Source: Fistularia commersonii (taxonomy: Eukaryota; Chordata; Actinopteri; Syngnathiformes; Fistulariidae). Taken from it: DNA of 64,000 nucleotides. The stretch covers positions 124,001 to 188,000 of the forward strand of contig JBBMNZ010000072.1 in the NCBI GenBank assembly GCA_037954325.1, read 5' to 3'. Both the position numbers and the translations under genes were made by a program. Shown one piece after another: positions 37,560 to 50,750 of this stretch (positions are counted from its first letter, which is position 1; each line of letters opens with the position of its first letter). A model generated the notes under the pieces. That model had not been told where the DNA came from, searched no databases, and was given only the letters and a program-made list of their open reading frames with translations.

Positions 37560-40500
37560 AAATAACTAATGAATTTCATCAAGCTGGTTTCTGCTGTTGA
37601 AATATGTTGTTTAGGACATGATTCTGCACAATATATGTCAAATTCAGTGTAATCCCTTCACAAGTTCAAAAGATATAGCCATTCGTTCAAAAAGTGCTTA
37701 TCTCACCGAGTTGAAGCGTTTTTGATTAGGAGTGGAATAAACTTTTGAATTTCATCAAGCTGGTTTCTACTGTTGAAATATGTTGTTTAGAACATGATTC
37801 TGCACAATTTATGTCCAATTCAGTGTAATCCCTTCATAGGTTAAAAAGAAATCGCCAGTCGTTCCAAAAGAACTTATCTCACCGAGTTGAGGCGTTTTTG
37901 ATTCTGAGTGGAAATAACCAATGAATTTCATCAAGCTGGTTTCTGCTGTTGAAATATGTTATTTAGGACAAGATTCTGCACAAAATATGTCAAATTCAGT
38001 ATAATCCAGTGACAAGTTCAAAAGATATAGCCATTCGATCAAAAAGTGCTTATCTCACCGAGTTGAAGCATTTTTGATTCGGAGTGGAAATAACTAATGA
38101 ATTTCATCAAGCTGGTTTCTGCTCTTGAAATTTGTTGTTTAGGACATGATTCTGGACAATATATTTCAAATTCAGTGTAATCCCATCACAGGTTAAAAAA
38201 ATATAGCCATTCGTTCAAAAATTGCTTATCTCACCAAGTTGAAGAGTTTTTGATTAGTATTGGAAATAACTTTTGAATTTCATCACGCTGGTTTCTGCTC
38301 TTGAAATTTGTTGTTTAGGACATGATTCTGGACAATATATTTCAAATTCAGTGTAATCCCTTCACAAGTTCAAAAGATATCGCCATTCGTTCAAAAAGTG
38401 CTTATCTCACCGAGTTGAAGCGTTTTTGATTAGGAGTGGAAATAACTTTTGAATTTCATCAAGCTGGTTTCTGCTGTTGAAATATGTTGTTTAGAACATG
38501 TTTTTGCACAATATATGTCAAATTCAGTGTAATCCCTTCATAGGTTCAAAAGATATCGCCAGTCGTTCCAAAAGAACTTATCTCACCGTGTTGAAGCGTT
38601 TTTGATTAGGAGTGGAAATAACTAATGAATTTCTACAAGCTGGTTTCTGCTGTTGAAATATGTTGTTTAGGACATGATTCTGCACACTATATGTCAAATT
38701 CAGTGTAATCCCTTCACAAGTTCAAAAGATATAGCCATTTGTTCAAAAAGTACTTATATCACCGAGTTGAAGCGTTTTTGATTAGGAGTGGAAATAACTT
38801 TTGAATTTCATCAAGCTGGTTTCTGCTGTTGAAATATGTTGTTTAGAACATGTTTCTGCACAATATATGTCAAATTCAGTGTAATCCCTTCATAGGTTCA
38901 AAAGATATCGCCAGTCGTTCCAAAAGAACTTATCTCACCGAGTTGAGGCGTTTTTGATTCGGAGTGGAAATAACCAATGAATTTCATCAAGCTGGTTTCT
39001 GCTGTTGAAATATGTTTTTTAGGATATGATTCTGCACAATATATGTCAAATTTAGTGTAATCACATCACAGGTTCAAAAGATATAGCCATTCGTTCAAAA
39101 ACTGCTTATCTTATCGGGTTGAAGGGTTTTTGATTAGGAGTGGAAATAACTGATGGATTTCGTCAAGCTGGTTTCTGCTGTTGAAATATGTTGTTTAGGA
39201 CATGATTCTGCAAAACACATGTCAAATTCAGTGTAATCCAGCGATAAGATCAAAAGATATAGCCATTCGTGAAAAAAGTGCTTATCTCACCGAGTTGAAG
39301 CGTTTTTGATTCGGAGTGGAAACAACTAATGAATTTCATCAAGCTGGTTTCTGCTGTTGAAATATTATGTTTAGGACAATATTCTGCACAATATATGTCA
39401 AATTCAGTGAAATCCATCACAGGTTCAAAAACTATAGCCATTCGTTCAAAAATTACTTATCTCACCAAGTTGAAGAGTTTTTGATTAGTATTGGAAAAAA
39501 CTAATGAATATCATCAAGCTGGTTTCTGCTGTTGAAATTTGTTGTTTAGGACATGATTCTGCACAATATATGTCAAATTTAGTGAAATCCCATTACAGGT
39601 TCAAAGGATATAGCCATTCGTCCAAAAAGTACTTATGTCTCCAAGTTGAAGAGTTTTTGATTAGTATTGGAAATAACCAATGAATTACGTCAAGCTGGTT
39701 TCTGCTGTTGAAATATGTTGTTTAGGAAAAGATTCTGCACAAAATATGTCAAATTCAGTATAATCCAGTGACAAGTTCAAAAGATATAGCCATTCGATCA
39801 AAAAGTGCTTATCTCACCGAGTTGAAGCATTTTTGATTCGGAGTGGAAATAACTAATGAATTTGATCAAGCTGGTTTCTGCTCTTGAAATTTGTTGTTTA
39901 GGACATGATTCTGGACAATATATTTCAAATTCAGTGTAATCCCATCACAGGTTCAAAAAATATAGCCATTCGTTCAAAAATTGCTTATCTCACCAAGTTG
40001 AAGAGTTTTTGATTAGTATTGGAAATAACTTTTGAATTTCATCACGCTGGTTTCTGCTCTTGAAATTTGTTGTTTAGGACATGTTTTTGCACAATATATG
40101 TCAAATTCAGTGTAATCCCTTCATAGGTTCAAAAGATATCGCCAGTCGTTCCAAAAGAACTTATCTCACCGAGTTGAAGCGTTTTTGATTAGGAGTGGAA
40201 ATAACTAATGAATTTCTACAAGCTGGTTTCTGCTGTTGAAATATGTTGTTTAGGACATGATTCTGCACACTATATGTCAAATTCAGTGTAATCCCTTCAC
40301 AAGTTCAAAAGATATAGCCATTTGTTCAAAAAGTACTTATCTCACCGAGTTGAAGCGTTTTTGATTAGGAGTGGAAATAACTTTTGAATTTCATCAAGCT
40401 GGTTTCTGCTGTTGAAATATGTTGTTTAGGACATGATTCTGCAAAACACATGTCAAATTCAGTGTAATCCAGCGATAAGATCAAAAGATATAGCCATTCG

Positions 40501-42680
40501 TGAAAAAAGTGCTTATCTCACCGAGTTGAAGCGTTTTTGATTCGGAGTGGAAATAACTAATGAATTTCATCAAGCTGGTTTCTGCTATTGAAATTTGTTG
40601 TTTAGGACATGATTCTGCACAATATATGTCAAATTTAGTGAAATCCCATTACAGGTTCAAAGGATATAGCCATTCGTCCGAAAAGTACTTATGTCACCAA
40701 GTTGAAGAGTTTTTGATTAGTATTGGAAATAACCAATGAATTACGTCAAGCTGGTTTCTGCTGTTGAAATATGTTGTTAGGTCAAGATTCTGCACAATAT
40801 ATGTCATATCCATCAAAAGTCCAAAAGATATAGCCATTCGTTCAAAAAGTGCTTAACTCACCGAGTTGAGACGTTTCTGATTAGGAGTGGAAATAACTAA
40901 TGAATTTCATCAAGCTGGTTTCTGCTGTTGAAATATGTTGTTTAGGACATGATTCTGCACAATATATGTCAAATTCGTGTGAGCCCATAACAGGTTGAAA
41001 GGATATAGCCATTCGTTCAAAAATTGCTTATGAGACTGAGTTGAAGAGTTTTTCATTAGGAGTGCAAATAGCTAATGAATTTCATCAAGCTGGTTCCTGC
41101 TGTTGAAATATGTTGTTTAGGACATGATTCTGCACAAAATATGTCAAATTCAGTATAATCCAGCGACAAGTTCAAAAGATATTGCCATTCGATCAAAAAG
41201 TGCTTATCTCACCGAGTTGAAGCATTTTTGATTAGGAGTGGAAATAACTATTGAATTTCATCAAGCTGGTTTCTGCTGTTGAAATATGTTGTTTAGGACA
41301 TGATTCTGCACAATATACGTCAAATTCTTGTGAGCCCATTACAGGTTGAAAGGATATAGCCATCCGTTCAAAACGTGCTTATGAGACAAAGTTGAAGCGT
41401 TTTTGATTAGGAGTGGAAATAACTAATGGATATTATCAAGCTGGTTTCTGCTGTTGAAATATGTTGTTTATGACATAATTCTGCACAATATATGTCAAAT
41501 TAAGTGTAATCCCTTCACAAGTTCAAAAGATATAGCCATTCGTTCAAAAAGTACTTATCTCAGCGAGTTGAAGCGTTTTTGATTAGGAGTGGAAATAACT
41601 TTTGAATTTCATCACGCTGGTTTCTGGTGTTGAAATATGTTGTTTAGGACATGATTCTGCACAATATATGTCAAATTCAGTGTAATCCCTTCATAGGTTC
41701 AAAAGATATCGCCATTCGTTCAAAAAGTACTTATCTCACCGAGTTGAAGCGTTTTTGATTAGGAGTGGAAATAACTAATGAATTTCTACAAGCTGGTTTC
41801 TGCTGTTGAAATATGTTGTTTAGGACATGATTCTGCACAATATATGTCAAATTCAGTGTAATCCCTTCACAAGTTCAAAAGATATAGCCATTTGTTCAAA
41901 AAGTACTTATATCACCGAGTTGAAGCGTTTTTGATTAGGAGTGGAAATAACTTTTGAATTTCATCAAGCTGGTTTCTGCTGTTGAAATATGTTGTATAGA
42001 ACATGTTTCTGCACAATATATGTCAAATTCAGTGTAATCCCTTCATAGGTTCAAAAGATATCGCCAGTCGTTCCAAAAGAACTTATCTCACCGAGTTGAG
42101 GCGTTTTTGATTCGGAGTGGAAATAACCAATGAATTTCATCAAGCTGGTTTCTGCTGTTGAAATATGTTGTTTAGGACATGATTCTGCACAATATATGTC
42201 AAATTCAATGTAATCCCTTCACAAGTTCAAAAGATATAGCCATTTGTTCAAAAAGTACTTATCTCTCCGAGTTGAAGCGTTTTTGATTAGGAGTGGAAAT
42301 AACTTTTGAATTTCATCAAGCTGGTTTCTGCTGTTGAAATATGTTGTATAGAACATGTTTCTGCACAATATATGTCAAATTCAGTGTAATCCCTTCATAG
42401 GTTCAAAAGAAATCGCCAGTCGTTCCAAAAGAACTTATCTCACCGAGTTGAGGCGTTTTTGATTCGGAGTGGAAATAACTAATGAATTTCATCAAGCTGG
42501 TTTCTGCTGTTGAAATATGTTGTTTAGGACATGATTCTGCAAAACACATGTCAAATTCAGTGTAATCCAGCGATAAGGTCAAAAGATATAGCCATTCGTG
42601 AAAAAAGTGCTTATCTCACCGAGTTGAAGCGTTTTTGATTCGGAGTGGAAATAACTAATGAATTTCATCAAGCTGGTTTC
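37559..42680 (+). repeat. Long higher-order unit, round 1 (5,089 bp)
   Basis: The marker AGTGGAATAAAC occurs at 37,731, 42,820 and 45,621, giving spacings of 5,089 and 2,801 bp. The start (37,559-39,539) is a copy of block B' at 10,010-11,990, offset 27,549 bp throughout. The remainder (39,860-42,650) matches 45,990-49,130 at offset 6,131, rising to 6,483 after a two-monomer difference. Private markers shared by that pair include TTTGATCAAGCTGG, CTATTGAAATTTG and CTGGTGTTGAAATATG. Confidence 0.83.
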
Positions 42681-45480
42681 TGCTGTTGAAATATGTTGTT
42701 TAGGACATGATTCTGCACAATATATGTCAAATTCAGTGTAATCCCTTCACAAGTTCAAAAGATATAGCCATTCGTTCAAAAAGTGCTTATCTCACCGAGT
42801 TGAAGCGTTTTTGATTAGGAGTGGAATAAACTTTTGAATTTCATCAAGCTGGTTTCTACTGTTGAAATATGTTGTTTAGAACATGATTCTGCACAATTTA
42901 TGTCCAATTCAGTGTAATCCCTTCATAGGTTAAAAAGAAATCGCCAGTCGTTCCAAAAGAACTTATCTCACCGAGTTGAGGCGTTTTTGATTCTGAGTGG
43001 AAATAACTAATGAATTTCATCAAGCTGGTTTCTGCTGTTGAAATATGTTGTTTAGGACAAGATTTTGCACAAAATATGTCAAATTCAGTATAATCCAGTG
43101 ACAAGTTCAAAAGATATAGCCATTCGATCAAAAAGTGCTTATCTCACCGAGTTGAAGCATTTTTGATTCGGAGTGGAAATAACTAATGAATTTCATCAAG
43201 CTGGTTTCTGCTCTTGAAATTTGTTGTTTAGGACATGATTCTGGACAATATATTTCAAATTCAGTGTAATCCCTTCACAAGTTCAAAAGATATCGCCATT
43301 CGTTCAAAAAGTGCTTATCTCACCGAGTTGAAGCGTTTTTGATTAGGAGTGGAAATAACTTTTGAATTTCATCAAGCTGGTTTCTGCTGTTGAAATATGT
43401 TGTTTAGAACATGTTTTTGCACAATATATGTCAAATTCAGTGTAATCCCTTCATAGGTTCAAAAGATATCGCCAGTCGTTCCAAAAGAACTTATCTCACC
43501 GAGTTGAAGCGTTTTTGATTAGGAGTGGAAATAACTAATGAATTTCTACAAGCTGGTTTCTGCTGTTGAAATATGTTGTTTAGGACATGATTCTGCACAC
43601 TATATGTCAAATTCAGTGTAATCCCTTCACAAGTTCAAAAGATATAGCCATTTGTTCAAAAAGTACTTATATCACCGAGTTGAAGCGTTTTTGATTAGGA
43701 GTGGAAATAACTTTTGAATTTCATCAAGCTGGTTTCTGCTGTTGAAATATGTTGTTTAGAACATGTTTCTGCACAATATATGTCAAATTCAGTGTAATCC
43801 CTTCATAGGTTCAAAAGATATCGCCAGTCGTTCCAAAAGAACTTATCTCACCGAGTTGAGGCGTTTTTGATTCGGAGTGGAAATAACCAATGAATTTCAT
43901 CAAGCTGGTTTCTGCTGTTGAAATATGTTGTTTAGGACATGATTCTGCAAAACACATGTCAAATTCAGTGTAATCCAGCGATAAGATCAAAAGATATAGC
44001 CATTCGTGAAAAAAGTGCTTATCTCACCGAGTTGAAGCGTTTTTGATTCGGAGTGGAAATAACTAATGAATTTCATCAAGCTGGTTTCTGCTGTTGAAAT
44101 ATGTTGTTTAGGACAATATTCTGCACAATATATGTCAAATTCAGTGAAATCCATCACAGGTTCAAAAACTATAGCCATTCGTTCAAAAATTACTTATCTC
44201 ACCAAGTTGAAGAGTTTTTGATTAGTATTGGAAAAAACTAATGAATTTCATCAAGCTGGTTTCTGCTGTTGAAATTTGTTGTTTAGGACATGATTCTGCA
44301 CAATATATGTCAAATTTAGTGAAATCCCATTACAGGTTCAAAGGATATAGCCATTCGTCCAAAAAGTACTTATGTCTCCAAGTTGAAGAGTTTTTGATTA
44401 GTATTGGAAATAACCAATGAATTACGTCAAGCTGGTTTCTGCTGTTGAAATATGTTGTTAGGTCAAGATTCTGCACAATATATGTCATATCCATCAAAAG
44501 TCCAAAAGATATAGCCATTCGTTCAAAAAGTGCTTAACTCACCGAGTTGAGACGTTTCTGATTAGGAGTGGAAATAACTAATGAATTTCATCAAGCTGGT
44601 TTCTGCTGTTGAAATATGTTGTTTAGGACATGATTCTGCACAATATATGTCAAATTCGTGTGAGCCCATAACAGGTTGAAAGGATATAGCCATTCGTTCA
44701 AAACGTGCTTATGAGACTGAGTTGAAGAGTTTTTCATTAGGAGTGCAAATAGCTAATGAATTTCATCAAGCTGGTTCCTGCTGTTGAAATATGTTGTTTA
44801 GGACATGATTCTGCACAAAATATGTCAAATTCAGTATAATCCAGCGACAAGTTCAAAAGATATTGCCATTCGATCAAAAAGTGCTTATCTCACCGAGTTG
44901 AAGCATTTTTGATTAGGAGTGGAAATAACTATTGAATTTCATCAAGCTGGTTTCTGCTGTTGAAATATGTTGTTTAGGACATGATTCTGCACAATATACG
45001 TCAAATTCTTGTGAGCCCATTACAGGTTGAAAGGATATAGCCATCCGTTCAAAACGTGCTTATGAGACAAAGTTGAAGCGTTTTTGATTAGGAGTGGAAA
45101 TAACTAATGGATATTATCAAGCTGGGTTCTGCTGTTGAAATATGTTGTTTATGACATAATTCTGCACAATATATGTCAAATTAAGTGTAATCCCTTCACA
45201 AGTTCAAAAGATATAGCCATTCGTTCAAAAAGTACTTATCTCAGCGAGTTGAGGCGTTTTTGATTAGGAGTGGAAATAACTTTTGAATTTCATCACGCTG
45301 GTTTCTGCTGTTGAAATATGTTGTTTAGGACATGATTCTGCACAATATATGTCAAATTAAGTGTAATCCCTTCATAGGTTCAAAAGATATCGCCATTCGT
45401 TCAAAAAGTACTTATCTCACCGAGTTGAAGCGTTTTTGATTAGGAGTGGAAATAACTAATGAATTTCTACAAGCTGGTTT
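42680..45480 (+). repeat. Long higher-order unit, round 2 (2,801 bp)
   Basis: Begins with the same AGTGGAATAAAC, TATGTCCAATTC and TTAAAAAGAAATCGCC series as round 1. From about 43,400 it follows 38,490 onward (offset 4,913, then 4,737 after one monomer, the TTTTTTAGGATATG type, is missing). It then runs through the 11 bp deletion monomer at 44,492 and the CGTGTGAGCCC and TTGTGAGCCC monomers to about 45,480. From 43,408 to about 45,350 it also matches 46,210-48,150 at offset 2,802, apart from monomers near 44,100 and 46,730 that differ in type. Confidence 0.8.
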
Positions 45481-48400
45481 CTGCTGTTGAAATATGTTGT
45501 TTAGGACATGATTCTGCACAATATATGTCAAATTCAGTGTAATCCCTTCACAAGTTCAAAAGATATAGCCATTCGTTCAAAAAGTGCTTATCTCACCGAG
45601 TTGAAGCGTTTTTGATTAGGAGTGGAATAAACTTTTGAATTTCATCAAGCTGGTTTCTACTGTTGAAATATGTTGTTTAGAACATGATTCTGCACAATTT
45701 ATGTCCAATTCAGTGTAATCCCTTCATAGGTTAAAAAGAAATCGCCAGTCGTTCCAAAAGAACTTATCTCACCGAGTTGAGGCGTTTTTGATTCTGAGTG
45801 GAAATAACCAATGAATTTCATCAAGCTGGTTTCTGCTGTTGAAATATGTTGTTTAGGACAAGATTCTGCACAAAATATGTCAAATTCAGTATAATCCAGT
45901 GACAAGTTCAAAAGATATGGCCATTCGATCAAAAAGTGCTTATCTCACCGAGTTGAAGCGTTTTTGATTCGGAGTGGAAATAACTAATGAATTTGATCAA
46001 GCTGGTTTCTGCTCTTGAAATTTGTTGTTTAGGACATGATTCTGGACAATATATTTCAAATTCAGTGTAATCCCATCACAGGTTCAAAAAATATAGCCAT
46101 TCGTTCAAAAATTGCTTATCTCACCAAGTTGAAGAGTTTTTGATTAGTATTGGAAATAACTTTTGAATTTCATCACGCTGGTTTCTGTTCTTGAAATTTG
46201 TTGTTTAGGACATGTTTTTGCACAATATATGTCAAATTCAGTGTAATCCCTTCATAGGTTAAAAAGATATCGCCAGTCGTTCCAAAAGAACTTATCTCAC
46301 CGAGTTGAAGCGTTTTTGATTAGGAGTGGAAATAACTAATGAATTTCTACAAGCTGGTTTCTGCTGTTGAAATATGTTGTTTAGGACATGATTCTGCACA
46401 CTATATGTCAAATTCAGTGTAATCCCTTCACAAGTTCAAAAGATATAGCCATTTGTTCAAAAAGTACTTATCTCACCGAGTTGAAGCGTTTTTGATTAGG
46501 AGTGGAAATAACTTTTGAATTTCATCAAGCTGGTTTCTGCTGTTGAAATATGTTGTTTAGAACATGTTTCTGCACAATATATGTCAAATTCAGTGTAATC
46601 CCTTCATAGGTTCAAAAGATATCGCCAGTCGTTCCAAAAGAACTTATCTCACCGAGTTGAGGCGTTTTTGATTCGGAGTGGAAATAACCAATGAATTTCA
46701 TCAAGCTGGTTTCTGCTGTTGAAATATGTTTTTTAGGATATGATTCTGCACAATATATGTCAAATTTAGTGTAATCACATCACAGGTTCAAAAGATATAG
46801 CCATTCGTTCAAAAACTGCTTATCTTATCGGGTTGAAGGGTTTTTGATTAGGAGTGGAAATAACTGATGGATTTCGTCAAGCTGGTTTCTGCTGTTGAAA
46901 TATGTTGTTTAGGACATGATTCTGCAAAACACATGTCAAATTAAGTGTAATCCAGCGATAAGATCAAAAGATATAGCCATTCGTGAAAAAAGTGCTTATC
47001 TCACCGAGTTGAAGCGTTTTTGATTCGGAGTGGAAATAACTAATGAATTTCATCAAGCTGGTTTCTGCTATTGAAATTTGTTGTTTAGGACATGATTCTG
47101 CACAATATATGTCAAATTCAGTGAAATCCCATTACAGGTTCAAAGGATATAGCCATTCGTCCAAAAAGTACTTATGTCACCAAGTTGAAGAGTTTTTGAT
47201 TAGTATTGGAAATAACCAATGAATTACGTCAAGCTGGTTTCTGCTGTTGAAATACGTTGTTAGGTCAAGATTCTGCACAATATATGTCATATCCATCAAA
47301 AGTCCAAAAGATATAGCCTTTCGTTCAAAAAGTGCTTAACTCACCGAGTTGAGACGTTTCTGATTAGGAGTGGAAATAACTAATGAATTTCATCAAGCTG
47401 GTTTCTGCTGTTGAAATATGTTGTTTAGGACATGATTCTGCACAATATATGTCAAATTCGTGTGAGCCCATAACAGGTTGAAAGGATATAGCCATTCGTT
47501 CAAAAATTGCTTATGAGACTGAGTTGAAGAGTTTTTCATTAGGAGTGCAAATAGCTAATGAATTTCATCAAGCTGGTTCCTGCTGTTGAAATATGTTGTT
47601 TAGGACATGATTCTGCACAAAATATGTCAAATTCAGTATAATCCAGCGACAAGTTCAAAAGATATTGCCATTCGATCAAAAAGTGCTTATCTCACCAAGT
47701 TGAAGCATTTTTGATTAGGAGTGGAAATAACTATTGAATTTCATCAAGCTGGTTTCTGCTGTTGAAATATGTTGTTTAGGACATGATTCTGCACAATATA
47801 CGTCAAATTCTTGTGAGCCCATTACAGGTTGAAAGGATATAGCCATCCGTTCAAAACGTGCTTATGAGACAAAGTTGAAGCGTTTTTGATTAGGAGTGGA
47901 AATAACTAATGGATATTATCAAGCTGGTTTCTGCTGTTGAAATATGTTGTTTATGACATAATTCTGCACAATATATGTCAAATTAAGTGTAATCCCTTCA
48001 CAAGTTCAAAAGATATAGCCATTCGTTCAAAAAGTACTTATCTCAGCGAGTTGAAGCGTTTTTGATTAGGAGTGGAAATAACTTTTGAATTTCATCACGC
48101 TGGTTTCTGGTGTTGAAATATGTTGTTTAGGACATGATTCTGCACAATATATGTCAAATTCAGTGTAATCCCTTCATAGGTTCAAAAGATATCGCCATTC
48201 GTTCAAAAAGTACTTATCTCACCGAGTTGAAGCGTTTTTGATTAGGAGTGGAAATAACTAATGAATTTCTACAAGCTGGTTTCTGCTGTTGAAATATGTT
48301 GTTTAGGACATGATTCTGCACAAAATATGTCAAATTCAGTGTAATCCCTTCTCAAGTTCAAAAGATATAGCCATTTGTTCAAAATGTACTTATCTCACCG

Positions 48401-48640
48401 AGTTGAAGCGTTTTTGATTAGGAGTGGAAATAACTTTTGAATTTCATCAAGCTGGTTTCTGCTGTTGAAATATGTTGTATAGAACATGTTTCTGCACAAT
48501 ATATGTCAAATTCAGTGTAATCCCTTCATAGGTTCAAAAGATATCGCCAGTCGTTCCAAAAGAACTTATCTCACCGAGTTGAGGCGTTTTTGATTCGGAG
48601 TGGAAATAACCAATGAATTTCATCAAGCTGGATACTGCTG
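45480..48640 (+). repeat. Long higher-order unit, round 3
   Basis: Opens with the AGTGGAATAAAC series (45,621) and then follows round 1 from 45,992. Compared with round 1 it has two extra monomers at about 46,553-46,905 (GAACATGTTTCTGC type, then TTTTTTAGGATATG type), which explains the change of offset from 6,131 to 6,483. It shares with round 1 the private CTGGTGTTGAAATATG change (41,623 and 48,106), so these two rounds are closer to each other there than to round 2. The match to round 1 runs on to about 49,130, overlapping the start of the next unit. Confidence 0.82.
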
Positions 48641-50750
48641 TTGAAATATGTTGTTTAGGACATGATTCTGCACAATATATGTCAAATTCAATGTAATCCC
48701 TTCACAAGTTCAAAAGATATAGCCATTTGTTCAAAAAGTACTTATCTCTCCGAGTTGAAGCGTTTTTGATTAGGAGTGGAAATAACTTTTGAATTTCATC
48801 AAGCTGGTTTCTGCTGTTGAAATATGTTGTATAGAACATGTTTCTGCACAATATATGTCAAATTCAGTGTTATCCCTTCATACGTTCAAAAGATATCGCC
48901 AGTCGTTCCAAAAGAACTTATCTCACCGAGTTGAGGCGTTTTTGATTCGGAGTGGAAATAACCAATGAATTTCATCAAGCTGGTTTCTGCTGTTGAAATA
49001 TGTTGTTTAGGACATGATTCTGCAAAACACATGTCAAATTCAGTGTAATCCAGCGATAAGGTCAAAAGATATAGCCATTCGTGAAAAAAGTGCTTATCTC
49101 ACCGAGTTGAAGCGTTTTTGATTCGGAGTGGAAATAACTAATGAATTTCATCAAGCTGGTTTCTGCTGTTGAAATATGTTGTTTAGGACAAGATTCTGCA
49201 CAATATATGTCAAATTCAGTGAAATCCATCACAGGTTCAAAAAATATAGCCATTCGTTCAAAAATTGCTTATCTCACCAAGTTGAAGAGTTTTTGATTAG
49301 TATTGGAAATAACTAATGAATTTCATCAAGCTGGTTTCTGCTGTTGAAATATGTTGTTTAGGATATGATTCTGCAAAATATATGTCAAACTCAGTGTGAT
49401 CCCTTCACATGTTCAAAAGATATAGCCATTCGTTCAAAAAGTACTTATCTTACCGATTTGAAGCGTTTTTGATTAGGAGTGGAAATAACTAATGAATTTC
49501 ATCAAGCTGGTTTCTGCTGTTGAAATATGTTGTTTAGGACATGATTCTGCACAATATATGTCAAATTCAATGTAATCCCTTCACAAGTTCAAAAGATATA
49601 GCCATTTGTTCAAAAAGTACTTATCTCACCGAGTTGAAGCGTTTTTGATTAGGAGTGGAAATAACTTTTGAATTTCATCAAGCTGGTTTCTGCTGTTGAA
49701 ATATGTTGTATAGAACATGTTTCTGCACAATATATGTCAAATTCAGTGCAATCCCTTCACAAGTTCAAAAGATATAGCCATTTGTTCAAAAAGTGCTTAT
49801 CTCACCGAGTTGAAGCGTTTTTGATTAGGAGAGGAAATAACTTTTGAATTTCATTACGCTGGTTTCTGCTGTTGAAATATGTTGTTTAGGACATGATTCT
49901 GCACAATATATGTCAAAGTCAGTGTGATCCCATTACAGGTTCAAAGGATATAGCCATTCGTTCAAAAAGGACTTACCTCACCGAGTTGAAGCGTTTTTGA
50001 TTAGGAGTGGAAATAACTAATGAATTTCATCAAACTGGTTTCTGCTGTTGAAATATGTTGTTTAGGACATGATTCTGCACAATATATTTCCCATTCAGTG
50101 TAATCCCTTCACAAGTTCAAAAGATATAGCCATTCCTTCAAAAAGTACTTTCTCACCGAGTTGAAGCGTTTTTGATTAGGAGTGGAAATAACTTTTGAAT
50201 TTCATCAAGCTGGTTTCTGCTGTTGAAATATGTTGTTTAGAACATGTTTCTGCACAATATATGTCAAATTCAGTGTAATCCCTTCTCATGTTCAAAAGAT
50301 ATCGCCATTCGTTCAAAAAGTACTTATCTCACCGAGTTGAAGCGTTTTTGATTAGGAGATAAAATAACTTTTGAATTTCATCAAGCTGGTTTCTGCTGTT
50401 GAAATATGTTGTTTAGGACATGATTCTGCACAATATATGTCAAATTCAGTGTAATCCCATCACAAGTTCAAAAGATATAGCCATTTGTTCAAAAAGTACT
50501 TATATCACCGAGTTGAAGCGTTTTTGATTAGGAGTGGAAATAACTTTTGAATTTCATCAAGCTGGTTTCTGCTGTTGAAATATGTTGTTTAGGACATGAT
50601 TCTGCACAATATATGTCAAATTCAGTGTAATCCCTTCACAAGTTCAAAAGATATAGCCATTTGTTCAAAAAGTACTTATCTTACCGATTTGAAGCGTTTT
50701 TGATTAGGAGTGGAAATAACTTTTGAATTTCATCAAGCTGGTTTCTGCTG
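48640..50750 (+). repeat. 10-12 monomer unit, version 1 (2,110 bp)
   Basis: Anchor GTATAGAACATG lies at 48,829 and recurs at 50,939 (2,110 bp) and 52,697 (a further 1,758 bp). Version 1 contains one monomer (about 49,540-49,716, with TTCAATGTAATCC) that version 2 lacks there, and later versions shorten by further monomers. Distinctive markers are AAACTCAGTGTGATCCC, TTACCGATTTGAAG, GTGCAATCCC, GGAGAGGAAATAAC, ATTTCCCATTCAG, TACTTTCTCACCG (3 bp deletion, 50,147) and GGAGATAAAATAAC. Confidence 0.84.
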
